Shown: piece after piece, positions 38,268-45,351 of the stretch
Numbering within the stretch: the stretch's first letter is position 1
Layout of the letters: each line of letters starts with the position of its first letter
DNA from: a bacterium
Lineage (GTDB): Bacteria; Cyanobacteriota; Vampirovibrionia; Gastranaerophilales; Gastranaerophilaceae
Length of the DNA: 64,000 bases
NCBI GenBank assembly: GCA_017478515.1
Contig: JAFVDH010000071.1
Span: 1-64,000, forward strand
Direction: 5' to 3'
Translations under genes and position numbers: made by a program
The notes under the pieces: model-generated
What the model saw: the letters and a program-made list of their open reading frames with translations, nothing else
Databases searched by the model: none
What the model was told of the DNA's origin: nothing

Positions 38268-38302
38268 GGCGATTTTTGTTACATAAGTTAACAAAAATCG
38301 CC
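38268..38302. promoter_or_regulatory. 14-bp perfect hairpin in a divergent intergenic region
   Basis: GGCGATTTTTGTTA (38268-38281) pairs with TAACAAAAATCGCC (38289-38302) over 14 bp with a 7-nt loop. Flanking CATGG and CCATG add a second interrupted stem. It lies between the two divergent starts at 38198 and 38381, 79 nt from the latter. It could be an operator or leader structure. Confidence 0.55.
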
Positions 38303-38380
38303 AAAACCATGAAATACAGGCAATTTTCATGTGAAAACCGTTTTTATATAAGTAAGGTTAATTAATTTTTGGTGGTTAAA

Positions 38381-39700
38381 TTGGTTCAAAACTTAGGTGT
38401 AAAATCGTATAGATATCCGCAAAAAGACTTGCAAGTTCTTGCAAGATACGCTAACGGTTTGGAAGTTAATCCTAAAAAAGAAAAAATTACTGATGGTTTA
38501 ACAGTAATGAATTTAATGTCTTATCCTTTAACAATGTCAGCATATGACGGATACAGATGGGTAAAAAATAACAAAGGCAATTACAAAGAAGCTTTCAAAA
38601 AAGTAACAACAGAAGCAAAAACAGCAAACAATATATTAAAACAAACAGGATTAAAAGGCGTTTTAAGAAACGTAGATGCAAAAAATGTATTAGCATCAAT
38701 ACCTGAAGAAGAATACCTAAATACATTATCAACAGCAACACAAAATTTATATAAACAAGCTCAATCATACGCAACAGCAGCAACAGCAACAAGCGGAAAT
38801 ATAAAAGGAGCATTAAAACAAGCAAACCAAAAATTAACAGAAGCAAATGCCGCAGCTTATGCCGAAAGAGCAGCAAATGCATCAGGTATATTTACAAAAG
38901 CAAAAAATGCTTTAGGAATAACAGCGGTAAACAAAGGCTTAAATAACTTAGCTGCAAAATCACCTGTATTTTCAAAATGTTTAGATGCATACAGAAATGA
39001 ATCAGGAACATTTATGCTAGTTCTTGAAGGCGGAATGGAAGCAGCAACAAATGTAGTACCTACATTCAAACAATTAGGAGCAAAAAGAGGCTTTAAACAA
39101 CTTGGAAAATCAACAGCAACAACAATTTCATCAGTAGCAGGCTGGGTAGCAGGTTCAGCAATAGGTTCAAAAGTAGGAAGCTTAATAAAAGCTGCAACCG
39201 GTTCAACAAAAGCAGGTGCTTTAATTGGTGTATTTGCTGATAAAGCTTGCTCATATATCGGTGGTTCAATAGTTCAACATTTTGCATCAAAAGGTGCACA
39301 AAAATTGGTTGGTAAATCAGAATTAGAAAAAGCAAAAGAAGAAGAAACAACAGCTTTAGCAGAAATGGCACAAAATGATGAAGAGGTACTTCAAGCATTA
39401 TTAGTAGCTGCAAATGAAAGAATGGAAGCAGAAGGAATAGATAATCCAAATTATCAAGCCGTACAAGAAGCATGTCAAAATCTTGTAGCAAGTCAACAAC
39501 CGTCACCAATGCTTAATAGAGAACAATTAGCACAAGTTGCTGCATCATTAGAAGATAATCAAACAATTGCTAATCCATTAAAACAAACTCAAAATCAGGT
39601 TCAAAATATATCTAAACAACAAGATTCAGAAAGAGCACAAGCAGCATTAAAAAATTCTGAAGCATTTATGATAAAGATTTCTGATTCATTGTTAAAATAG
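38381..39700 (+). CDS. Large orphan Ala/Gln-rich protein with a glycine-zipper segment
   Basis: The family is not recognised. The start is taken at TTG 38381 (MVQNLGVKSYRYPQK), 5 nt after GGTGG; in-frame TTG 38369 and GTG 38372 lack a spaced ribosome-binding site. It has 439 residues and no signal peptide. The N-terminal part is globular, with NLMSYPLTMSAYDGYRWV near 45-62. Residues 95-175 are Ala/Thr/Gln-rich helices. Residues 240-310 hold small-residue repeats (VAGWVAGSAIGSKVGSLI) that resemble a glycine-zipper membrane-insertion segment. The remaining part is Glu/Gln-rich. Strong lack of ambiguity in codon use suggests good expression. It sits immediately upstream of tmRNA. Confidence 0.75.
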   Translation: MVQNLGVKSYRYPQKDLQVLARYANGLEVNPKKEKITDGLTVMNLMSYPLTMSAYDGYRWVKNNKGNYKEAFKKVTTEAKTANNILKQTGLKGVLRNVDAKNVLASIPEEEYLNTLSTATQNLYKQAQSYATAATATSGNIKGALKQANQKLTEANAAAYAERAANASGIFTKAKNALGITAVNKGLNNLAAKSPVFSKCLDAYRNESGTFMLVLEGGMEAATNVVPTFKQLGAKRGFKQLGKSTATTISSVAGWVAGSAIGSKVGSLIKAATGSTKAGALIGVFADKACSYIGGSIVQHFASKGAQKLVGKSELEKAKEEETTALAEMAQNDEEVLQALLVAANERMEAEGIDNPNYQAVQEACQNLVASQQPSPMLNREQLAQVAASLEDNQTIANPLKQTQNQVQNISKQQDSERAQAALKNSEAFMIKISDSLLK

Positions 39701-39791
39701 CTGAAAATAGTATATAAAATTATAATTTGAAAAATAAAAAAAATGAATTATAATATTTATGACAAATACAAGTACATTGAAAAATAAATAA

Positions 39792-40188
39792 GGGGACGTA
39801 CTGGCTTTTGACAGGACGTTTGATGGAAACAGGTTGCGAATTCGAGAGCTGTTCTCGGTTATCAACGAGCGACATAAAATGAATGCTACAGATAATGTTG
39901 TAGTAGCTGATTTCTCAAGAGCAAGAGCTCTTGCTGCGTAATTGAAGCAGTTCAGCCTCTCATAGTTGTCCAGCTTGCCGATGCTATGGGACCACCATGC
40001 AAGATGCAGTACATTAATGATAGTAGATGTATCAAGATTAACTATCAAAGTGCGTAACACTAAAAATTACTTTGTTATAGTTGTAGAGGTTTGTTTTTTC
40101 CTTGATTATAACGAGAAAAATAAAAACTATATTCGTAGAGATTTGTTTTAATCCGTTTTGGACAGGGGTTCGACTCCCCTCGTCTCCA
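39792..40188 (+). ncRNA. ssrA: Transfer-messenger RNA (tmRNA)
   Basis: tmRNA rescues stalled ribosomes with SmpB and tags the unfinished protein for proteolysis. The 5' end GGGGACG (39792-39798) pairs with CGTCTCC (40181-40187), and the T-arm GGGGTTCGACTCCCC is at 40166-40179. The CCA end is not encoded; AGA follows the stem. The tag frame at 39882-39941 reads NATDNVVVADFSRARALAA and stops at TAA, ending in the usual ALAA. The exact resume codon is uncertain. It is a one-piece, about 397-nt molecule, not permuted. Confidence 0.96.
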
Positions 40189-40215
40189 GATTATTTTAAA
40201 ATCGAACTTTATTTA

Positions 40216-40252
40216 TAAAAACCCGCAAAATCAATAGTTTTGACGGGTTTTT
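40216..40252 (+). terminator. Intrinsic terminator of ssrA
   Basis: AAAAACCCG (from 40216) plus CAAAA pairs with GTTTTG and CGGGTTTTT around a 6-nt loop, with one unpaired A. The T-rich end follows at once. Its position 28 nt after the tmRNA fits. Confidence 0.85.
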
Positions 40253-40353
40253 AAATTTTTAATTTGAATCCTTTTTAGATATTTTTGCATTAGAAAACGA
40301 AAAAGCTTTATTTTATAAGCTTTTCAAAAGTTCGACTCTCTTTAAGATTAAAC

Positions 40354-40491
40354 TTATTTTTTGTTTTCTAATACTTCTTTCATTTTCCACTTCAAAAGTA
40401 GTGCAATATATTCTGCACGCTTTCTATCAATTTCTTTTTGTGAAACTGATTTTGTTGGCATTTTTATAATTAGTCCAAACTGCTTAGTCAT
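40354..40491 (-). CDS. Small basic orphan protein, 45 residues
   Basis: The protein is not recognised. The ATG at 40491 is preceded by GAAAGGGGAAATT, a strong ribosome-binding site. The product begins MTKQFGLIIKMPTKS and continues with a basic amphipathic helix (KEIDRKRAEYIALLLKWK), ending EVLENKK. It lies between the tmRNA terminator and the left arm of the GIY-YIG element, reading away from the latter, with its start 15 bp from that arm. It may be cargo of an integrated element, or a short antitoxin or regulator-like peptide; neither can be shown. Confidence 0.55.
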   Translation of the reverse strand: MTKQFGLIIKMPTKSVSQKEIDRKRAEYIALLLKWKMKEVLENKK

Positions 40492-40505
40492 AATTTCCCC
40501 TTTCT

Positions 40506-41058
40506 GTCATGCTGAACTGAAAAGAAAATAGCGAAAGCGTAATTTTCTGTCATCCTGAACTTGTTTCAGGATCTATAACTAGTAAGACCCTGAAATAAAT
40601 TCAGGGTGACAAGAAATATGATATAATTGCGTTATGAACAAAACTTATGCAGTATATATTTTGACAAATTACAACGAAACAACATTTTATATTGGTGTAA
40701 CCGGAGATTTACAAAAAAGAATTTGGGAACACAAAAATAAAGTTGTTGAAGGTTTTACTAAAAAATATAATGTTGATAAATTAGTTTACTATGAACTTAC
40801 AGAAAATGTTGAATCTGCACTAAATAGAGAAAAACAATTAAAACGTTGGCACAGACAATGGAAAATAAATCTTATAAAAGAAATGAATCCAGAGTTTAAA
40901 GACTTATCCGAAAATTGGTAAACAAAAATTTTGTCATTCTGAATTTATTTCAGAATCTTAAAATTTTTGTTGAAGCTTATTCTATGGTAAGACCCTGAAA
41001 CAAGTTCAGGGTGACAGAAAATTACGCTTTCGCTATTTTCTTTTCAGTTCAGCATGAC
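40506..41058. mobile_element. GIY-YIG nuclease unit bounded by about 100-bp inverted arms
   Basis: The left arm is 40506-40574 plus 40581-40610. The right arm is 40933-40960 plus 40987-41058. The two outer arms match over 69 bases with two differences. Each arm holds two hairpins with 8-bp stems and 5-nt loops: 40552-40572, 40587-40607, 40936-40956 and 40992-41012. All are variants of A-NNCTGAA/TTCAGNN-T, and their differences are compensatory. The only gene inside is the GIY-YIG nuclease. From memory, such TCATCCTGAACTTGTTTCAG-type palindromes are dispersed in many bacterial genomes. No target-site duplication was found. Confidence 0.75.
40634..40921 (+). CDS. Single-domain GIY-YIG endonuclease
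   Basis: This is a 95-residue protein made of one GIY-YIG domain. The first strand is YAVYILTNYN (about 5-14), with the YIG strand FYIGVTGDLQKRIWEHK near 20-36, where the Arg and the following Glu/His are catalytic-site candidates. The C-terminal REKQLKRWHRQWK (about 65-77) includes the conserved basic helix, with Glu as probable metal ligand. Members related to UvrC and homing enzymes cut DNA, but the natural role of these single-domain proteins is largely unknown. The gene lies inside the inverted-arm unit 40506-41058. No clear ribosome-binding site precedes its ATG; the inner-left hairpin ends 26 nt upstream. Confidence 0.9.
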   Translation: MNKTYAVYILTNYNETTFYIGVTGDLQKRIWEHKNKVVEGFTKKYNVDKLVYYELTENVESALNREKQLKRWHRQWKINLIKEMNPEFKDLSENW

Positions 41059-41130
41059 AAATAAAAATATTTTCTAACAAAGGAAACAAAAATTTTATCT
41101 GATAATGAATCAATAAATTGTTGTAACAAA

Positions 41131-41280
41131 AAGTTCGAGTATGGCGACATATACTCCACCATTTGTTTTTAGAATTATTGTCTCACCCCAGGGGGTTCTT
41201 ACCTCTCGACAAATCGTTCACCGAAAGATTTGTCTCGGCAGAGTCCTCGTCTCCACCATTTATTTTTAGAATTATTGTCT
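41131..41280 (+). repeat. Duplicated fragment resembling the tmRNA 3' end
   Basis: CTCCACCATTTGTTTTTAGA (41154 on) and its near copy at 41251-41280 are 30-bp direct repeats with one mismatch, 97 bp apart. The second is preceded by GAGTCCTCGTCTCCACCA (41241-41258). This matches the tmRNA end ACTCCCCTCGTCTCC plus an encoded CCA that the resident ssrA lacks. The first follows GTTCGAGTATGG (41133-41144), T-arm-like. They look like relics of integration at the ssrA 3' end. Between them, GACAAATC (41208-41215) pairs with GATTTGTC (41227-41234). Confidence 0.55.
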
Positions 41281-41652
41281 TCTACAACCTTTCTGAGCAG
41301 GTTGGATGCATTTTTGTTGGCGATAATGCTGAGTTGTTTCTAGTTTGACTCAAAGTTATATTGTTGAGATTTGCCGAACTTTTTCTTGGTTGTTCACCAT
41401 TGACGTGTCTACGTTTTCCTCTTTATATGACTTTTGCCATTGATGTAAAAGCTCCGCACTTGGCTCGCAATCATCTTCTTGCACTTTTGTTTACAAAAAT
41501 CTGCAAAAACTTAAATGTACAGATATATTTATTTATAATTTTAGAAATTTGTGTTATAAGTGTATTAGATAAACGAAATTTATTCTATTTTGGCAAAACC
41601 TTAATTGAATCATATCTGCACAATATAGTTCAATTTTAAGTGGGGTCAATTT
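41281..41652. other. 372-bp non-coding or decayed region
   Basis: No credible gene was seen. A plus-strand open frame of 92 codons (41361-41639) has no ribosome-binding site, biased composition (Phe/Leu/Cys) and no recognisable motif, so it is not called. GC content is slightly higher near 41360-41500 than in the surrounding intergenic DNA, which may mark a decayed gene. A weak TGGGG, 7 nt before the dapL ATG, is the only ribosome-binding signal. Confidence 0.5.
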
Positions 41653-42840
41653 ATGAATATTAATCAAAATTATAAGAATTTAACAGAGAGTTATCTTTTT
41701 TCTACAATTGCAAAAAAGGTCAATGAGTTTACGTCTTTAAATTCGGGAGTGAAAGTAATAAAACTCGGTATTGGTGATGTAACTCTTCCGTTATGCAAAT
41801 CGGTTATTGATGCTATGCATAATGCAGTTGATGAAATGTCTAAAGTTGAAACATTTAAAGGTTATGGCCCTGAACAGGGTTATGATTTTTTAAAAAATTC
41901 TATTCAAAATTATTATTCAAAAAGGAATGTTGTTATTGAGCCTGATGAAATCTTTATATCAGATGGTGCAAAAAGTGATTTGGGAAATATTTTGGATATT
42001 TTTGACAGGGCAAATACAGTTTTAATCCCTGACCCTGTTTATCCGGTTTATGTTGATACAAATATTATGGATGGCAGAAAAATTATTTTTATTGATGCAA
42101 ATGAGGAAAATGATTTTTTACCAATGCCTGATTTTTCTTTAGAATGTGACATTATATATATTTGTTCGCCAAACAATCCTACAGGTGCTGTTTATAATAG
42201 GACTCAACTTTCTAAATGGGTTGAGTATGCAATTAAAAACGAGGCTTTAATTTTATTTGACTCTGCATATGAAAGTTTTGTGAGTGAAACGGATTTACCA
42301 AGAAGTATATATGAGATTGAAAATGCAAAGAAATGTGCATTGGAATTTTGTTCTTTTTCAAAAATGGCTGGTTTTACCGGTACAAGATGCGGTTATACAG
42401 TTATTCCTAAGGATTTAAATTTTGGTGGGTTGAATTTGAATAAAATGTGGTTAAGACGTCAAACAACAAAATTTAACGGCGTTTCATATATTGTTCAAAG
42501 TGGTGCAAATGCTGTTTTTAGTGAAATCGGTCAGCAGCAGATTAAAGAAAACTTAAACTATTATAAACGAAATGCTAGGATTATAAGTGATACACTTGAT
42601 ACATTAAATATTAAGTATACGGGTGGAAAAAATTCGCCTTATATTTGGTTAAAATGTCCAAATAATCTTAATTCATGGGAGTTTTTTGATTTGCTTTTAA
42701 ATAAAATTGGTGTTGTTGGCACTCCCGGAGAGGGATTTGGTAAAAATGGCAAAAATTATTTTCGTTTAACATCATTTAATACCTTGGAAAATACAAAAGA
42801 GGCCATGGAAAGATTTTATGATTTATTTGTATTGAAATAA
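41653..42840 (+). CDS. dapL: LL-diaminopimelate aminotransferase
   Basis: DapL converts tetrahydrodipicolinate and glutamate directly to LL-diaminopimelate, bypassing the acyl-blocked lysine route. This route is known in cyanobacteria, plants and Chlamydia. The 395-residue fold-type-I PLP enzyme has KLGIGDVTLPLCKSVIDAM (about 37-55), GYGPEQGYDFL near 75-85, and SDGAKSDLGNI near 103-113. PDPVYPVYVDTN and CSPNNPTGAVYN follow. The PLP lysine is in SFSKMAGFTGTRCGY near 236-250. It is slightly shorter than plant enzymes. A small XRE regulator follows by 41 nt and dapF lies just beyond on the other strand. Confidence 0.92.
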   Translation: MNINQNYKNLTESYLFSTIAKKVNEFTSLNSGVKVIKLGIGDVTLPLCKSVIDAMHNAVDEMSKVETFKGYGPEQGYDFLKNSIQNYYSKRNVVIEPDEIFISDGAKSDLGNILDIFDRANTVLIPDPVYPVYVDTNIMDGRKIIFIDANEENDFLPMPDFSLECDIIYICSPNNPTGAVYNRTQLSKWVEYAIKNEALILFDSAYESFVSETDLPRSIYEIENAKKCALEFCSFSKMAGFTGTRCGYTVIPKDLNFGGLNLNKMWLRRQTTKFNGVSYIVQSGANAVFSEIGQQQIKENLNYYKRNARIISDTLDTLNIKYTGGKNSPYIWLKCPNNLNSWEFFDLLLNKIGVVGTPGEGFGKNGKNYFRLTSFNTLENTKEAMERFYDLFVLK

Positions 42841-42844
42841 GTTT

Positions 42845-42881
42845 GTAATCTATTGTTTTAATAATCCGAAAAATAGATTAC
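42845..42881. promoter_or_regulatory. 10-bp perfect inverted repeat abutting the XRE start codon
   Basis: GTAATCTATT (42845-42854) and AATAGATTAC (42872-42881) are perfect inverted halves separated by 17 bp. The right half touches the ATG at 42882. It is a plausible autoregulatory operator for the XRE protein, or a leader hairpin hiding the start. Confidence 0.6.
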
Positions 42882-43091
42882 ATGTCAAGAGCAAAATTAT
42901 TAGGAAAAAATATTAAAAAATACCGGGAATTAAGAGGTTTGATGCAGAATGAATTAGCAGAACGTGTTGACCTTTCAAGAGAATATATTGCAGATATTGA
43001 ACGGGGCTTGAAAAATATAAGCTTAAAAAAGTTGTATATTATTGTTGATGTTTTAAATATAAAATGTTCTGATTTGGTAAATTTTAATTAA
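42882..43091 (+). CDS. Small XRE-family regulator (SinR-like)
   Basis: This 69-residue protein is essentially one Cro/C1 HTH domain: KNIKKYRELRGLMQNELAER then SREYIADIERGLKNISLKKL. It is clearly paralogous to the protein at 50498, sharing the MSR.LLG.NIKKYR start and ERG.K..SL..L core. No ribosome-binding site precedes the ATG, which may mean a leaderless or repressed transcript. It follows dapL by 41 nt. Its target is unknown, but the inverted repeat at its own start suggests autoregulation. Confidence 0.85.
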   Translation: MSRAKLLGKNIKKYRELRGLMQNELAERVDLSREYIADIERGLKNISLKKLYIIVDVLNIKCSDLVNFN

Positions 43092-43115
43092 TTTAAATTT
43101 AAAAAAAATAAAAAA

Positions 43116-43967
43116 CTAAGATACAATCAATACTTCTCCAACAAAAGAATATTCGGCATTGCCTGTCATATAAATATTGTGTTGCATGTCATTTTTGCTG
43201 CCAAGCCATTCTGTTTTTAAACTTCCGCCAGGAAGATTTACTTTGACAGTATTATTTAAATATCCGTTCAAAATTCCTGCAACTGTTGCTGCACAAGCCC
43301 CCGTTCCGCAGGCAAGTGTTATTCCGCAGCCTCTTTCCCATACGTTAACTATAATTTCGTTTTTTGATATAATTTCAACAAATTCAACATTTGTTTTTTG
43401 AGGGAAAAGAGTATCTGTTTCTATTTTTGAACCGTATTTATATGCCAGGTTTCGGCTTTCTTTATCTGTAAAAATAATACAATGAGGGTTGCCCATACTT
43501 ACTGCATTCAGATAAAATTTTTTATTTTCAATTTCATATGGGATATTTAAATTTGTTTTACTTTTGCAGGGGATATATTCAGTTTTTAGAATAGGTTTTC
43601 CCATATTTACTTTAACTTCATTTTCTGAAATTATTTCGGGGATAATTATTCCTGCTTCGGTTTTTACTTTAAAAGTTTTTTTATTAATAATTTTTTTATC
43701 ATAAACATATTTTGCAAAACATCTCATACCATTTCCGCACATTTGTGCGGCAGAGCCGTCTGAGTTATAAAAAATCCAAGCGATATCTGCATTTTTTGTA
43801 TCGGGATTTACTATAATCAGTCCGTCTGCTCCTATTTTAAAATTCCTGTTACAGAGTTTTATTGCTAATTCATCAGGCGGCAGGCATGTTTTTTTATATT
43901 CTTCATAATCAAGAATTATAAAGTCATTACCCAGTCCGTTCATTTTTGTAAAATTTATTTTTTCCAT
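43116..43967 (-). CDS. dapF: Diaminopimelate epimerase
   Basis: DapF epimerises LL-DAP to meso-DAP, the direct lysine precursor and peptidoglycan cross-link residue. The start at MEKINFTKMNGLGNDF is chosen because GTGGGA lies 4 nt upstream; a GTG three codons earlier has no ribosome-binding site. The 283-residue protein has both catalytic cysteines, in AQMCGNGMRCFAKY (Cys 77) and in LACGTGACAATVAG (near 223). NSDGS and GNPHCIIF are also present. It is convergent with the small XRE gene, 24 nt away, and works directly after dapL in the pathway. Confidence 0.96.
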   Translation of the reverse strand: MEKINFTKMNGLGNDFIILDYEEYKKTCLPPDELAIKLCNRNFKIGADGLIIVNPDTKNADIAWIFYNSDGSAAQMCGNGMRCFAKYVYDKKIINKKTFKVKTEAGIIIPEIISENEVKVNMGKPILKTEYIPCKSKTNLNIPYEIENKKFYLNAVSMGNPHCIIFTDKESRNLAYKYGSKIETDTLFPQKTNVEFVEIISKNEIIVNVWERGCGITLACGTGACAATVAGILNGYLNNTVKVNLPGGSLKTEWLGSKNDMQHNIYMTGNAEYSFVGEVLIVS

Positions 43968-44244
43968 TTTTCCCACTATTTCAATATTTACTTAATAATA
44001 AAAAATTTGCGTGTAAATCGCTACAAATTTTATTTATGAATAAGTGTAAAATCAAAAATTTTATTTGAAAAATTTTGAATTTTGCGTTAAAACTCTGAAA
44101 AATTTAAAATTTAACCAAGATTTTTACTTAAAATAGCGTTATTTTTATAAAAATATAAAAAAAATTTCTTAAAATACTAACTTTTAGAAAACTTAATACA
44201 ATAACAAAATTGACGTTATTGTTTAGTAGTATAAAAATTGTGTT

Positions 44245-45351
44245 ATGTGCAGAATTGGTTCAATAAAGTCAAAAAAATACATTCATCCGTCAATGGTGCT
44301 GAAACTTATGCGTTCACAGCAAAAGGGTCATGATAATTCGGGTTTTGCTCTTATAATGCAAGATTTAGGCGGTATTTTCGAAAATTATAAAAATTTACCG
44401 ATTTTATCTATGGCTGTAAGTGATGACGGAATGAAATATGCCGAAGATTTGCTTCACCAAATAGGTTTTACCCGTGTATTTCAATATAATATGGAGGTTT
44501 TTCCTGAAGAGTCTTTAGAAATTGAAACTATGCCAAATTATGTTTTTGAGGTTTTTCAATATCCAAAGAATTATAAAAACTCTACAAAAAAGGAAAAAGA
44601 AGACTTGTTGCTTGATACAAGATTAAAACTTCGTGCTTATTTGGAGAAAAATGATGAGGGATATGTATATTCGTTTTGGGAAGATGTTATTTCGTTAAAG
44701 GAAATAGGCAACCCGAATGATATCGGCAAGTATTTCAATCTTTGGAGTGAAGATATAAATCTTAGAGCAAAAATTATAACGGCACAATGCCGTCAAAATA
44801 CAAATTATGATATTGTGCGTTATGCGGCACATCCGTTCTTTTTGCAAGGGTACACTACGCTCACGAACGGTGAGAATACTTTTTATGAAAAAAATAAACT
44901 TCTTCAACAAAAACTTCATAGAGGATATATAGGCTTTGAAAGTGATTCTCAATGTTTTTTGTATACTCTTCATTATGTTCATAAAATTTTAAATTGGCCG
45001 TTAAAATATTATAAACATGTTTTAACTCCATTACCTTTTGAAGAAATGGAAAAAAGACAAGATAAAAACGTTTTGGAACGAATTAAATCATCGTTATCAA
45101 ATTTGGAAATTAACGGCCCGAATACTACTATAGGTGTGCTTCCTGATGGAATTATGTTTAATGTTATTGATTCTAAGAAATTAAGACCGACAGTTATTTG
45201 CAAGGATGAAGATATTGTTGTTATGACATCGGAAGTTTGTGGTGCAAATGAGATTTTACCTGACAGAGATATTTCGAAAGATATTTACACAAATGAAAGA
45301 GAACTGGTTGTGGTGGATAATGACTTAAATATTCAAAGGATAAGCCAATGA
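44245..45351 (+). CDS. Glutamate synthase glutamine-amidotransferase subunit (archaeal-type GltB1)
   Basis: The protein has 368 residues and starts MCRIGSIKS, so Cys2 becomes the N-terminal nucleophile of a class-II glutamine amidotransferase after Met removal. KGHDNSGFALIMQD near 28-41 matches the glutaminase fold, and CRQNTNYD and HPFFLQGYTTLTNGEN match the glutamate-synthase type. It would release ammonia from glutamine for the FMN subunit encoded next. In most bacteria this is the first domain of a large GltB chain; separate subunits are typical of archaea and some anaerobes. It overlaps the next gene by 4 nt. No strong promoter was recognised in the 268-bp AT-rich upstream region. Confidence 0.85.
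   Translation: MCRIGSIKSKKYIHPSMVLKLMRSQQKGHDNSGFALIMQDLGGIFENYKNLPILSMAVSDDGMKYAEDLLHQIGFTRVFQYNMEVFPEESLEIETMPNYVFEVFQYPKNYKNSTKKEKEDLLLDTRLKLRAYLEKNDEGYVYSFWEDVISLKEIGNPNDIGKYFNLWSEDINLRAKIITAQCRQNTNYDIVRYAAHPFFLQGYTTLTNGENTFYEKNKLLQQKLHRGYIGFESDSQCFLYTLHYVHKILNWPLKYYKHVLTPLPFEEMEKRQDKNVLERIKSSLSNLEINGPNTTIGVLPDGIMFNVIDSKKLRPTVICKDEDIVVMTSEVCGANEILPDRDISKDIYTNERELVVVDNDLNIQRISQ

Noticed and set aside
38595-39509. Minus-strand open frames made mostly of Leu
   Set aside because: They are shadows of the Ala/Gln-rich 38381 gene (GCA/CAA codons read backwards as Leu-rich) with no ribosome-binding site.
41131-41160. A tRNA gene suggested by GTTCGAG and a terminal CTCCACCA
   Set aside because: No D-arm, anticodon arm or pairing acceptor stem could be found upstream; it is better explained as a tmRNA-like fragment.
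41361-41639. 92-codon open frame before dapL
   Set aside because: No ribosome-binding site, no recognisable motif, and composition typical of random AT-rich sequence.
41281-41652. Lysine riboswitch upstream of dapL
   Set aside because: No conserved lysine-riboswitch core or terminator-like expression platform was recognised.
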